DNA of 32,975 nucleotides from Peloplasma aerotolerans (GCF_030012175.1 NZ_JASCXW010000021.1:1-32975), one strand, 5' to 3'; numbered from the stretch's first letter, positions 1 to 7,975 are shown. Notes: a model not told the origin generated them from the sequence alone. Numbers and translations: made by a program.

Positions 1-6
1 TAAAAG

Positions 7-390
7 ATGAAAAAGTTGTTGTATGTCTTCTCACTCATGTTATTATTCACGCTGTTTGCGTGCTACAGTGACCCTGTCGAATCTGAAGTTCCAACAGACC
101 CAAATCTTACTCCAGATCCAACTGAAGTTGACCCAACAGAAGATAATCTCATATATCTTACACTTGAACAACTCAGTGAGTTTGATGGAAGAGAAGGAAG
201 AAAAGCATATGTTGCTGTTAATGGAGACATATATGATGTCTCTAATTCAATATACTGGCCAAATGGTCATCATAATGGACATCAAGCTGGACAAGATTTA
301 ACTGATGCAATTCTTAATGAATCTCCTCATGGATTGGCGAATTTAAGTAGAGTGCCAATGATTGGACATATTATAGAAGATGGTGAATAA
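7..390 (+). CDS. Cytochrome b5-like heme-binding lipoprotein
   Basis: This is a 127-residue predicted lipoprotein. It has a short hydrophobic signal ending in a lipobox (LFAC, lipidated Cys19), then a Pro/Thr/Asp/Glu-rich linker (about 21-46), then a small domain (about 49-125) resembling the bacterial cytochrome b5-like heme/steroid-binding family. The region AYVAVNGDIYDVSNS followed by GHQAGQDLTDAI and SPHG is typical of that family; candidate axial heme ligands are one of His88/89/92 and His108. The protein should face outward, tethered to the membrane. The next gene, two bases downstream, encodes a membrane cytochrome-like protein, so the pair may pass electrons across the membrane. That pairing is an inference. 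Only six bases precede the start, so neither promoter nor ribosome binding site can be judged. Confidence 0.75.
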   Translation: MKKLLYVFSLMLLFTLFACYSDPVESEVPTDPNLTPDPTEVDPTEDNLIYLTLEQLSEFDGREGRKAYVAVNGDIYDVSNSIYWPNGHHNGHQAGQDLTDAILNESPHGLANLSRVPMIGHIIEDGE

Positions 391-392
391 TC

Positions 393-1031
393 ATGCAGTT
401 TGTACAAGCTAATTTTGCAGTTTTTCTCTTACCTGTTGTTTTCTTATATGTTTACTTGCTTGGTAAACATATGTTTACCCATGCGTATTATTATATTTTC
501 GGTGCTTTAATCATTACGACAATAGTTTTTTACATTGATATACCATTAATATCAAATATGATAGACCGTGGACATCTTTCATTATCTTTTTTTATTTTAG
601 TCATCTTTGCAGGTGTTTTTAAGAAAAAATCAACAATGAGCAAAATACTAAGTATATCCAGAGGTGAAAATGCGATTATAGGTTTTATATTTTTAATACC
701 ACATGCATTGAATCGATTATCTCTTGCCTTATATGGATATAATACAACTGGCTTAATCGCTTTTATCTTATTTATTCCTCTCGTCATAACATCCTTAATG
801 ATTGTTAGAAAGAAGATGAAGCCAATTCATTGGAAAAGATTACATAAGCTGAGTTATATAACTTATTTATTGATCTATATCCATATTGGATTTAATATTT
901 ATTTTAGAGATCCGTTTTATTTTGCAGTTAAACCAAATGTTTGGTTATTTCACCTCTTACCGATTTTGTATATTATCTTAAGGTTAGTCAACATCATCAT
1001 TCCTAAATATAAACAAAGAGCAGCCACTTGA
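393..1031 (+). CDS. Ferric reductase-like transmembrane (MsrQ/YedZ-type) protein
   Basis: This 212-residue protein is almost entirely membrane-embedded, with about six hydrophobic segments. Two stretches match the ferric-reductase-like/MsrQ heme-membrane family: an Arg-Gly start of a helix leading to His104 (RGENAIIGFIFLIPH), and WKRLHKLSYITYLLIYIH, containing His151 and His164, the expected heme-ligand pattern. No flavin or NAD-binding domain is attached, so it resembles the stand-alone b-type cytochrome subunit rather than a full ferric reductase. It starts two bases after the cytochrome b5-like lipoprotein gene and is surely co-transcribed with it. The likely role is moving electrons across the membrane to or from the surface heme protein; donor and acceptor are unknown. 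The TGA stop lies inside a hairpin shared with the opposing operon. Confidence 0.75.
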   Translation: MQFVQANFAVFLLPVVFLYVYLLGKHMFTHAYYYIFGALIITTIVFYIDIPLISNMIDRGHLSLSFFILVIFAGVFKKKSTMSKILSISRGENAIIGFIFLIPHALNRLSLALYGYNTTGLIAFILFIPLVITSLMIVRKKMKPIHWKRLHKLSYITYLLIYIHIGFNIYFRDPFYFAVKPNVWLFHLLPILYIILRLVNIIIPKYKQRAAT

Positions 1032-1046
1032 TGGTTGCTCATTTTT
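1018..1046. terminator. Shared hairpin between convergent operons
   Basis: GAGCAGCCA and TGGTTGCTC pair (one G-T wobble) around a five-base loop, followed by ATTTTT on the + strand. The stop codons of both converging genes lie within or next to the stem, so this probably ends transcription of the + strand cytochrome pair and contributes to ending the minus-strand operon. The minus-strand U-tract is poor. Confidence 0.6.
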
Positions 1047-1779
1047 GTTTTGGTAGAAAAAATTCAAAAACAGTATTATCATAATGTGACTTCACAAAAT
1101 CAAATTGTTCTTGAGATCTTGCTGCATAGCTGATAATAACTATGCCCTTCTTTTTTAGCTTATCTAAATACTTGTTAGGCATGTCATGGAGTCCATAACT
1201 TATAAAATCTGGTTTGGTAAATCGATTGAAAAACATTGACTTCATTAAATATTTAGAAATAGATTTCAATTCTTTATTGTTTTTAAAATACTCTGATATT
1301 TGACCTCGTATAATATAAGGATGATTTTTCTTAAACCAGCGAACAACTTTTGGATGAAATGAAAAAATCGCATAAACTCCTTGATAATCCTTCATCACTT
1401 TCATAAAGGATTGACATAATAGTAAAATATCGCCTTGAGGTTTAAGTTCGATTAATAATGGAACTTTACCATTAACTAATTTTAAAACCTCTTTAAGTGT
1501 TGGTATACGTTCATCTGAGTTTACATATCTTAAATCCCTTATCTCTTCATAAGAGACGTCACTTAATAATCTAGGGTCATTGCATAACCTTTGAAAATCA
1601 TCATCATGAAAAGATAGAACAGTTCCATCTTTTAATGCATTGACATCAAGCTCAATCGAATATCCGTGATCTAATGCGTTTTGAAATGCTTTTAATGAGT
1701 TTTCTGGGATGCTTTGGTCTTCACGATATAACCCACGATGGGCGATTAAATGATGTTGAATCCAACTTAAATCTTTCAT
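1039..1779 (-). CDS. Glycerophosphodiester phosphodiesterase (GDPD family)
   Basis: This 246-residue soluble protein has the signatures of the GDPD/UgpQ family, which hydrolyses glycerophosphodiesters (from phospholipid head groups) to glycerol 3-phosphate and an alcohol. Visible motifs are AHRG (His14, Arg15), PENSLKAF (Glu26, Asn27), ELD (Glu43, Asp45) and FHDD (His58, Asp59), which together form the metal and catalytic site. There is no signal peptide, so it is probably cytoplasmic. It is the last gene of a minus-strand operon, seven bases behind the CHR-domain pair, with a good ribosome binding site (AGGTGG) inside that gap. Why it travels with chromate-transporter genes is not obvious. 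The family assignment is strong; the exact substrate is unknown. Confidence 0.9.
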   Translation of the reverse strand: MKDLSWIQHHLIAHRGLYREDQSIPENSLKAFQNALDHGYSIELDVNALKDGTVLSFHDDDFQRLCNDPRLLSDVSYEEIRDLRYVNSDERIPTLKEVLKLVNGKVPLLIELKPQGDILLLCQSFMKVMKDYQGVYAIFSFHPKVVRWFKKNHPYIIRGQISEYFKNNKELKSISKYLMKSMFFNRFTKPDFISYGLHDMPNKYLDKLKKKGIVIISYAARSQEQFDFVKSHYDNTVFEFFLPKQK

Positions 1780-1786
1780 CTTCCAC

Positions 1787-2362
1787 CTATATGATACTGT
1801 ATATGATGATTCCTAATAAGGCTGATAACATAATGATTTTCACGGGAGATATCTTTTTATAAAATAAGGTTGTTAAAGCTACAATAACTAATATGATAAG
1901 ACCTCTATAGTTAAATACTGAGAAATCGAATTGTAGCGTATCCAAAATGATATTCGGAAAAACTGCGTGAATTAAAAGCACAAATGAAACACTTAAAATC
2001 AAACCAATAACAGCTGGCTTAAGTCCTAAAAATGCTAGCGATACACCTCTTGATTGCAAGAACTTACTACCTAAACTAGCAATTAATAAAATGATAATAA
2101 ATGAAGGTAATGCAACACCGATGGTGGTTGCTACTGCACCTAAAACACCTAACTGATTTGTTCCAATGAATGTTGCCATATTAATCGCAATCGGTCCAGG
2201 TGTCGATTCACTTATACCAATAAAATCGATTAACAGTTCAGCATCAATATAACCACCACCAACAAGCTCTTGTTGGATTAATGGAATCATTGCATATCCA
2301 CCACCAAAGGTAAATAAACCAATCTTAAAAAATATCCAAAAAAGAGTTAAGAACTCAAGCAT
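1787..2362 (-). CDS. Chromate transporter (CHR) family, half-size subunit 2
   Basis: This 191-residue membrane protein is one CHR domain. It has the family motif FGGGYAMIPL near residues 19-28 and ESTPGPIAIN further on, with six or so hydrophobic segments. CHR proteins occur either as one fused two-domain protein or, as here and in Bacillus (YwrA/YwrB), as two adjacent half-size genes that work together. Some family members export chromate or related oxyanions, but many have no tested substrate, so the label is a family name. The start overlaps the end of the upstream half gene by eight bases, with GGAGG just upstream, suggesting translational coupling and equal amounts of the two subunits. 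Confidence 0.85.
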   Translation of the reverse strand: MLEFLTLFWIFFKIGLFTFGGGYAMIPLIQQELVGGGYIDAELLIDFIGISESTPGPIAINMATFIGTNQLGVLGAVATTIGVALPSFIIILLIASLGSKFLQSRGVSLAFLGLKPAVIGLILSVSFVLLIHAVFPNIILDTLQFDFSVFNYRGLIILVIVALTTLFYKKISPVKIIMLSALLGIIIYSII

Positions 2363-2924
2363 CGTTCTTCGCCTCCTTTAAATTTGTCATAATACCATAT
2401 AAGATACCTAATAAAGCAGCACCTATAAGCACATAAATCACACTGATTTCAGTAAACATAGCGATCAATAATGATGAGATTAATATTATAACTGCAAATA
2501 TATTAAAATGAATTTTCTGAGAAAGCTTTAATGCAGCTCTAAAGATTAAAACTGCAACACCTGCTTGAATACCATAAAATGCATAAGCTACTAAATTCAA
2601 TTGTTTAAATTGAACAAGAAATAATGAGATTAAAGAAATGATTATAAATGATGGGATAATGACCCCAAGGGTTGCTAAAACACTACCTTTAAATCCTGCA
2701 ATTTTATAACCAATGAAAGTTGCTGAGTTAACAGCAAACACTCCAGGTGTTGATTCTGATATAACAAGAATTTTTAAAATATCTTCATCGTCTACCCATT
2801 GTTTTTTTTCTACGACTTCTTTTCTCATCACTGGCATCATTGCATAACCACCACCAAAGGTGAGTGCGCCAATCTTTAAAAATGTCAGGAAGAGAGCCCA
2901 TAAACTATATTCTTTTTTCATCAT
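2355..2924 (-). CDS. Chromate transporter (CHR) family, half-size subunit 1
   Basis: This 189-residue membrane protein is the partner CHR domain, with FGGGYAMMPV close to the N-terminus and ESTPGVFAVN later, matching its neighbour motif for motif. It is the first gene of a three-gene minus-strand operon (CHR, CHR, GDPD). The start at 2924 is preceded by a strong GAGGTGG ribosome binding site; a second ATG follows directly. An extended -10 promoter lies a few bases upstream. The two halves are paralogues that probably insert in opposite orientations to form one transporter; this is known for the family, not shown here. The substrate is unknown. Confidence 0.85.
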   Translation of the reverse strand: MMKKEYSLWALFLTFLKIGALTFGGGYAMMPVMRKEVVEKKQWVDDEDILKILVISESTPGVFAVNSATFIGYKIAGFKGSVLATLGVIIPSFIIISLISLFLVQFKQLNLVAYAFYGIQAGVAVLIFRAALKLSQKIHFNIFAVIILISSLLIAMFTEISVIYVLIGAALLGILYGIMTNLKEAKNDA

Positions 2925-2940
2925 GCCACCTCACCGAAAT

Positions 2941-2949
2941 ATTATAACA
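2941..2949 (-). promoter_or_regulatory. Extended -10 promoter for the CHR/GDPD operon
   Basis: Read on the minus strand this is TGTTATAAT: a perfect TATAAT preceded by TGN. No convincing -35 is visible at 17 bases, as often seen with extended -10 promoters. Transcription would start just upstream of the GAGGTGG ribosome binding site of the gene starting at 2924. Confidence 0.6.
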
Positions 2950-2977
2950 CAAAATCGTAGTGATGAATATCCTATTA

Positions 2978-2986
2978 TGTTATAAT
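2978..2986 (+). promoter_or_regulatory. Extended -10 promoter for the 5'-nucleotidase gene
   Basis: TGTTATAAT on the + strand, a perfect -10 with TGN and no clear -35. It is back to back with the minus-strand promoter about 30 bases away. Initiation would fall near 2993, downstream of an in-frame ATG at 2960, which supports translation from 3011 instead. Confidence 0.6.
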
Positions 2987-3010
2987 GTTTTTGCAAAGGA
3001 TGGTCATAAG

Positions 3011-5032
3011 ATGAAGAAAATAATAAGCATTATAAGTTTACTTTTATTAATGATACTGGTATCGGCATGTACAACAGAAGTTGGACCAAAAGATACAATA
3101 CCACCGGAAATATTAGGGTTAAGTGATATCACCTATACCATAGGGGATGATGAACCTGATTACTTAGATGGTGTCTTAGCGATTGACAATGTTGATGGAG
3201 ATGTAACCCATCAGATTATTGTTGATGATTCAGCAGTTGACTTAACAACAGTTGGGGCATATGAATTATTCTATTCCGTAAAAGACTCTTCAAATAATAT
3301 GTATAGAGTTTATGTAATGGTTTACGTAGTTGAAGAACTAATCGATCTTGATACGACACCACCAAACATAAACGGTACGAAAGATATTACCTATTATATA
3401 GGTGATGATGCACCAGACTACTTAAAAAATGTTACAGCCAATGATAATATAGATGGCAATATAACACATAACATAGTTGTTGAAGATGATACGGTAGATT
3501 TATTAAACGAAGGTGTTTATACTTTAACTTATCGTGTTTCTGATCAAGCAGGAAATGAAAGTATTGTTACGGTAACAGTTACAGTCATCAATCAAATAAG
3601 TCATATTGAATTTTTAAACATTTATCATGTTAATGATACACATGGTGCATTACTTAATGATGGAAATCAAATGGGGATTTCAAGAATTGGGAATCTTATA
3701 TTAGACGAAAAAACTAATAACCCAGATAACACTATTTTTATCTCAAGTGGAGATATGTTACAAGGTACATTAATTTCTAATTACTTTTATGGAGCTTCAG
3801 TAATAGATACATTGAATGCTAGTCAAATGGATGCCTTCACATTAGGCAATCATGAGTTTGATTGGGGGCTAGAAGTCGTTACTGAATACTTTAATCCAGA
3901 CACTGAAGGACTTAAAGCGAATTTTCCTTTATTAGGAGCGAATGTGTTTTTTAAAGGAACGACAACCAGACCAGATTTTGTTGATGCATATACCATTATT
4001 GAAAAAGGTAATGTCAAGATCGGTGTTATTGGTTTAATGGGCTTTGGTCTAGAATCCAGTATTGCAACCTCTAGAGTTGAAGATTACTATTTTGATGATC
4101 CAATTCCTTGGGCAGCATATTATGCAGAACACTTAAGAACTGTTGAGGATGTAGATATTGTTATCGTTTCTATTCATGGAAATAGTCAATTTACCAATCA
4201 AGGTATTGGTAATTTAACAGGAAATCAACGAGTTGATGTTTTATTTAATGGGCATTCGCACTCAACATATGAGACATTTATTAGTAGAAATGGTGTTGAT
4301 TTACCTATTATGCAATCAGGAGCAAATGGATCTGCAGTAGGTAAAGTTCACTTAGCATTAAATGAAAACGGAGAAGTCTTATCTTATACCGCACAAAATC
4401 TTAATAGATTTTCTGAATCTAGATTAAATACACCAAGTAGTTTAATTGATGCAGTACTTAGTGAATATTTACTTGAAGTTGATGCATTACTCAATGAGAC
4501 AATCATTATATCTGGTAGTTATTATTCTAGAAATGATTTGACAGAATATATGGCAAAACTCATTAGAACATCTGTTGATGCTGATTTCGGAATTCATAAT
4601 TATGGTGGAACCAGAGCAAGTCTCGATAGTGGTCAAAATATAACGGTAGCGACTTTATATGAAATATTTCCTTTTGATAATAAGATTAAAACAGTAGAAC
4701 TGTTGGGATCGGAGATTAAATCGTATATTTCAAACTCTGGTTCAGTCTATGTTAGTTATGGGTCAAGCTTAACTTATGAAAACATCCAAAATAATACGTA
4801 TTATTTGGTTGCGACAAACGATTATGTTTTTGATTTAACAAGTAATCCTTTCATCTATGGAGAAAATCCAATAGATACAGGTATTTTGATCAGAGATTTA
4901 TGGGAAACTGTTTTAAGAAATAGAGCAGAAATATCTAATTATTTCTATATCAATGACCCAATTATTTTAGAAATGGATGTTTATCCAACCCAGTTAGATA
5001 TTTTTGATCGAAGACAATATTTAATCATTTAA
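3011..5032 (+). CDS. Ig-repeat 5'-nucleotidase/UshA-like surface lipoprotein
   Basis: I choose the start at 3011 (673 residues): AAAGGA lies ten bases upstream, a lipoprotein signal follows at once (VSAC, Cys20), and the promoter lies downstream of the earlier in-frame ATG at 2960. Two homologous Ig-like repeats of the DUF5011 type (about 28-106 and 108-190) precede a metallophosphatase domain with NDTHG (Asp209, His211), SSGD, GNHEFD (Asn280, His281) and NGHSHS (His415, His417), which are the usual two-metal ligands. The 5'-nucleotidase C-terminal domain (about 495-640) contains GGTR and FPFDN for nucleobase and phosphate binding. It likely removes phosphate from extracellular nucleotides so nucleosides can be taken up. 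It is monocistronic, ending in a clear terminator. The Ig repeats could hold the enzyme away from the membrane or bind a surface; that is inference. Confidence 0.88.
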   Translation: MKKIISIISLLLLMILVSACTTEVGPKDTIPPEILGLSDITYTIGDDEPDYLDGVLAIDNVDGDVTHQIIVDDSAVDLTTVGAYELFYSVKDSSNNMYRVYVMVYVVEELIDLDTTPPNINGTKDITYYIGDDAPDYLKNVTANDNIDGNITHNIVVEDDTVDLLNEGVYTLTYRVSDQAGNESIVTVTVTVINQISHIEFLNIYHVNDTHGALLNDGNQMGISRIGNLILDEKTNNPDNTIFISSGDMLQGTLISNYFYGASVIDTLNASQMDAFTLGNHEFDWGLEVVTEYFNPDTEGLKANFPLLGANVFFKGTTTRPDFVDAYTIIEKGNVKIGVIGLMGFGLESSIATSRVEDYYFDDPIPWAAYYAEHLRTVEDVDIVIVSIHGNSQFTNQGIGNLTGNQRVDVLFNGHSHSTYETFISRNGVDLPIMQSGANGSAVGKVHLALNENGEVLSYTAQNLNRFSESRLNTPSSLIDAVLSEYLLEVDALLNETIIISGSYYSRNDLTEYMAKLIRTSVDADFGIHNYGGTRASLDSGQNITVATLYEIFPFDNKIKTVELLGSEIKSYISNSGSVYVSYGSSLTYENIQNNTYYLVATNDYVFDLTSNPFIYGENPIDTGILIRDLWETVLRNRAEISNYFYINDPIILEMDVYPTQLDIFDRRQYLII

Positions 5033-5035
5033 TCG

Positions 5036-5060
5036 AAAAGGCTCAAAACGAGCCTTTTCT
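5036..5060 (+). terminator. Rho-independent terminator after the 5'-nucleotidase gene
   Basis: A perfect nine-base stem, AAAAGGCTC and GAGCCTTTT, with a five-base loop (AAAAC) begins four bases after the stop codon and is followed by CTTAT. The 3' arm itself supplies the T-run. Confidence 0.85.
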
Positions 5061-5067
5061 TATATCT

Positions 5068-5081
5068 TGCAAACGGTTTCA
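5068..5081 (+). promoter_or_regulatory. LacI-family/cre-type operator upstream of operon A
   Basis: TGCAAACGGTTTCA fits the palindromic LacI-family pattern TGNAANCGNTTNCA at every fixed position. It lies just upstream of the extended -10 at 5093-5101, covering where a -35 would be, so a bound repressor would block RNA polymerase. Nearly identical sites sit upstream of operon D (18595) and between operons E and F (29022). The LacI-family regulator encoded at 26205-27185 is the obvious candidate to bind it; a CcpA-like protein would recognise a similar sequence. Confidence 0.75.
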
Positions 5082-5092
5082 TAATTCTATTA

Positions 5093-5101
5093 TGATATAA
5101 T
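5093..5101 (+). promoter_or_regulatory. Extended -10 promoter of operon A
   Basis: TGATATAAT: TGN followed by a perfect TATAAT. The predicted start near 5108 lies about 24 bases before the ATG at 5132, leaving room for the GAAGAGG ribosome binding site. No good -35 is seen; the operator occupies that region. Confidence 0.65.
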
Positions 5102-5131
5102 ATGAATAGACTTTAAAGAAGAGGTAAATTT

Positions 5132-5584
5132 ATGGTTCCATCGTTTGAAAAAAGAGTAAGAGGATTTGCTATTGATACTTCAGGTGTAAGTATTTTTGTT
5201 ATTTTATCGATGTTTTTAGGACAGGTACATCCTTATTTACCTTGGATTGTTATTGGATCAGCTTTTTTCGGGTTCTATTTTTTACCATATTTCTTTTCTA
5301 AAGGACAATCTTTTGGCAAAAGAATACAAAAAATTAAAATAGTGAATTTAGATGACTCGGATTGTTCAGTATTGAAAATACTAGCAAGAGATGCTTTTAA
5401 ACTTACGCTAAGTATTGCAACATTTGGCATCTATTTGATTATCTCGTTTTTTGTTATGTCAGATAGTACAAGCAGAACCATTCATGACTATATATTTAGA
5501 ACAAAAGTTATTGATTTAGAAAAACCTACAGGTAGAGATAACTTCTTAGGCAAAGTAGAGTCGATGAAGAAAAGAGGATTTTAA
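5132..5584 (+). CDS. RDD-family integral membrane protein
   Basis: This 150-residue protein has the RDD family hallmarks: Arg10 and Asp15 in the first segment (RVRGFAID), QSFGKRIQKIKIV at about 59-71, and Arg115 just before TIHDYIFRTKV near the C-terminus. Three or so hydrophobic helices span about 17-30, 36-54 and 92-110. RDD proteins are common in Gram-positive bacteria; a few have been linked to ion transport or stress, but no general function is established. It opens operon A, and its TAA stop shares a base with the ATG of the following amylase gene, so translation is coupled. The setting suggests help with membrane handling of maltodextrins or with lipoprotein amylase placement, but nothing in the sequence shows which. 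Confidence 0.8.
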   Translation: MVPSFEKRVRGFAIDTSGVSIFVILSMFLGQVHPYLPWIVIGSAFFGFYFLPYFFSKGQSFGKRIQKIKIVNLDDSDCSVLKILARDAFKLTLSIATFGIYLIISFFVMSDSTSRTIHDYIFRTKVIDLEKPTGRDNFLGKVESMKKRGF

Positions 5585-7134
5585 TGAAAAAAATATTATC
5601 AGTATTACTAATCATTGTTATATTGATTGGTTTATTTGCATGCAAGAATGAAAATGATGTAACAGATCCAATTGATTCAATACCAACTGTTGAACCCATT
5701 GACTTGAGTGCTGTCAATCCACATAACGATGTTTATTATCAAATTTTTGTAAGATCGTTTGCTGACAGTAATGGTGATGGCATTGGAGATATTAATGGGA
5801 TTACCGAAAACCTAGATTATCTTGAGGAGTTAGGAATAACTGCACTATGGCTATTACCCATTAATCCTTCACCTTCATATCATGGTTATAATGTTACAGA
5901 TTATTATGATATTCATCCTGATTATGGAACTTTAGAAGATTTTGAAAACTTAATTGAACAATCTGGTCAAAGAGGCATTAAAATCGTTATTGATTTAGTG
6001 ATTAACCATACATCAGATCAACATCCTTGGTTTGTTTCAGCTGCTACAGGATCATCAAGCCCATATAGAGATTACTATATCTGGAATAATGGATATGCCT
6101 TTGAAAGTTTTGTTGGTGGAATGAAAGACTTAAACTTTCATCATGAAGCAGTTAAAGATGAAATGAAAAGTATTATGGACTTTTATTTAGAAATGGGAGT
6201 TCATGGTTTTAGACTTGATGCAGCAAAACATTTAATCGAAAGTATTAATCCTACTTGGGATAATACGTTACTTATTTTAGAGTTCAACATGCATATTAAA
6301 GAAAATTATCCAGACAGTTTTATCGTATCCGAAGTCTTCGAATACGTATACGATTTTTATGCAGATTATTTTATCGGTTCTGACTCTGTCTTTAATTTCT
6401 ATTTAGCACAGCAAGTATGGGATAAAATAGGTAGCCTTAATAATAGTCGCTTACTTGTATCTAACTTAAATAGAGCTTACAATACTTTTAGGGAAGTAGA
6501 TCCAGATTTCGTGGATTCACCATTTATTGGTAACCATGATTTAGATCGTGTTGCCTCGATGCAAAGCTTTATGGGTTTTGATGCACAACAAAGGTTATCA
6601 TTAGCAGCTCGATTTTTGTTAACAGTTCCAGGAAGCCCATTTATTTATTATGGTGATGAACTTGGGATGAAAGGTTATCGATATGAAGGGACAAATATCC
6701 CTGGTTATGGTGTTGTTTATGATGAGTATAGAAGACAACCATTTATTTGGGGAGAAGCTGAGTATCAGACATCTTGGTTACCTAGTGATGGTTCTAATGA
6801 CGCCACATTATCGCTAGAAGAACAAAAAGAAGATGAATCATCACTTTTCAATGTTTATAAAGAAATGATTCAAATACGTAGAGAAAATCCTGCTTTAATG
6901 TATGGAAATACATTTATGCCATACAAAGGAAATCAAGGCAATCTTCAGGGATTTGTTCGTTATTACCAATATGAGGATATCGAACAAGCAGTTTTAGTTA
7001 TTCATAATGTTGGATCAAATGCTATGGTTATTGATGTAGCATATGAGTCTATTTTATATGGTTCATTAAACTTGCAAGCATATGGTACATTAATACTTGA
7101 AATCAATCCAGATGAAATCGAGGCATACACTTAA
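5584..7134 (+). CDS. Surface lipoprotein alpha-amylase (GH13)
   Basis: This 516-residue protein begins with a lipoprotein signal (GLFAC, Cys20) and a short linker, then a GH13 barrel. A DSNGDGIGDINGI loop near residues 59-71 looks like the calcium-binding loop of several GH13 subfamilies. The catalytic residues are Asp212 in GFRLDAAKH (nucleophile), Glu250 in SEVFEY (acid/base) and Asp319 in GNHDLD. A short beta-rich C-terminal domain ends the protein; no carbohydrate-binding module is present. It should be anchored on the outer face of the membrane, hydrolysing alpha-1,4 links in starch or maltodextrin to sizes that MalE can bind. Start and stop overlap both neighbours by one base (TAATG), so the three genes are translated as a unit. 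Exact specificity (endo-amylase versus neopullulanase-like) cannot be fixed from sequence alone. Confidence 0.88.
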   Translation: MKKILSVLLIIVILIGLFACKNENDVTDPIDSIPTVEPIDLSAVNPHNDVYYQIFVRSFADSNGDGIGDINGITENLDYLEELGITALWLLPINPSPSYHGYNVTDYYDIHPDYGTLEDFENLIEQSGQRGIKIVIDLVINHTSDQHPWFVSAATGSSSPYRDYYIWNNGYAFESFVGGMKDLNFHHEAVKDEMKSIMDFYLEMGVHGFRLDAAKHLIESINPTWDNTLLILEFNMHIKENYPDSFIVSEVFEYVYDFYADYFIGSDSVFNFYLAQQVWDKIGSLNNSRLLVSNLNRAYNTFREVDPDFVDSPFIGNHDLDRVASMQSFMGFDAQQRLSLAARFLLTVPGSPFIYYGDELGMKGYRYEGTNIPGYGVVYDEYRRQPFIWGEAEYQTSWLPSDGSNDATLSLEEQKEDESSLFNVYKEMIQIRRENPALMYGNTFMPYKGNQGNLQGFVRYYQYEDIEQAVLVIHNVGSNAMVIDVAYESILYGSLNLQAYGTLILEINPDEIEAYT

Positions 7135-7940
7135 TGTTTTTGGTTCGCTATTTCGTTTATTCATTTAACTTTAAAAACATCTTTAAGAGAGTTGATGAAA
7201 AGATGTGGAAAGTCATCATCTATTTTTTGTTGTTATCGATGATTAGTTTGTTTCCAATGAACTACTTGATTGTTAAAGAACAAGGATGGAGATTAGACTT
7301 TATTGAACAAAGTTTCACCATTACACCGAATTGGGAACTACCCGAAAACTGTGGAATAACAGCTAATCAACTCTCATGTACAACCAATATAGAGTACGAG
7401 TATTTCCATGAAGGTATCATATACATTTTTAATTATCAAGGTAATGATTATGATTTAAATAAAAAGCAGATTCTATTTGAGTCCAATCAAATTGTCTACA
7501 CCAATGGTGAAGGGGCAAGAATGATTGGATATGACTATAAAGGTTTTGAAGGTCCTGTTAATTTTAGAGAAATCAATTTAAAATCAGGACAAGAAAAAAT
7601 AGATGCATATCTTGCATTTGGACAATCTATTGAAAACTCATTTTCTAACTATATCGTGATCTATGCATTGCTTGTCAATACGTTGATTAACATGAGTTTA
7701 TATATATTATTCTTTGTCTTACTATCGTTTGTTTTACAGCTCTTTAGATTTGGATATTCTAAATTTTTTAGATATATCGACAGTTTAAAGTTCCTTGTTT
7801 TCATTATGGGAGTACCTGCGATGTTAAGCTTTTTAGTTGGGTTCGTAGAACCCGCATTTTCTCCGGTATTCTTTCAGTTTGGTATGGGGTTAATTACGAT
7901 GGTTGTTATGTTGGTTTACGGAAAAAAAGAGTTCGCATAG
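7134..7940 (+). CDS. DUF1189/MalA-like membrane protein
   Basis: This 268-residue protein has one N-terminal membrane helix (about 27-46), an extracytoplasmic domain of about 120 residues with two cysteines (Cys73, Cys82), and a cluster of hydrophobic helices (about 172-204, 217-237, 246-262). Layout and size match the DUF1189 family, whose pneumococcal member MalA sits in the maltodextrin transport operon. Its third position in an operon with a surface amylase, one base overlapping, supports the same association. Molecular function is unknown; a role next to the MalFG permease or in sensing extracellular maltodextrin is speculative. It ends operon A and is followed by a terminator. I assign the family from architecture and context, not from a database match. 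Confidence 0.6.
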   Translation: MFLVRYFVYSFNFKNIFKRVDEKMWKVIIYFLLLSMISLFPMNYLIVKEQGWRLDFIEQSFTITPNWELPENCGITANQLSCTTNIEYEYFHEGIIYIFNYQGNDYDLNKKQILFESNQIVYTNGEGARMIGYDYKGFEGPVNFREINLKSGQEKIDAYLAFGQSIENSFSNYIVIYALLVNTLINMSLYILFFVLLSFVLQLFRFGYSKFFRYIDSLKFLVFIMGVPAMLSFLVGFVEPAFSPVFFQFGMGLITMVVMLVYGKKEFA

Positions 7941-7946
7941 GATCAT

Positions 7947-7971
7947 AAAAAAAAGGAACCGAAGTTCCTTT
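7947..7971 (-). terminator. Terminator for operon B with a UUCG tetraloop
   Basis: On the minus strand AAAGGAAC, loop TTCG and GTTCCTTT form a perfect eight-pair stem closed by C-G around UUCG, an exceptionally stable tetraloop, followed by eight U. It ends the pullulanase/lipoprotein operon. On the + strand the same stem has loop CGAA and a weak tail. Confidence 0.85.
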
Positions 7972-7975
7972 CATA

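Noticed and set aside
1787-2924. Two CHR genes as one chromate transporter broken by a frameshift
   Set aside because: Each half has its own ribosome binding site, start and family motifs, and split pairs of this kind are normal for the family.
2960-3010. Upstream in-frame ATG that would add 17 residues to the 5'-nucleotidase
   Set aside because: The promoter -10 lies downstream of it, and the lipoprotein signal and ribosome binding site fit the ATG at 3011.
6324-6346. Near-perfect inverted repeat (11-base arms, one mismatch, one-base centre) inside the amylase gene
   Set aside because: It spans codons of the conserved catalytic SEVFEY region; the loop is too short for an RNA hairpin and no partner feature is present.
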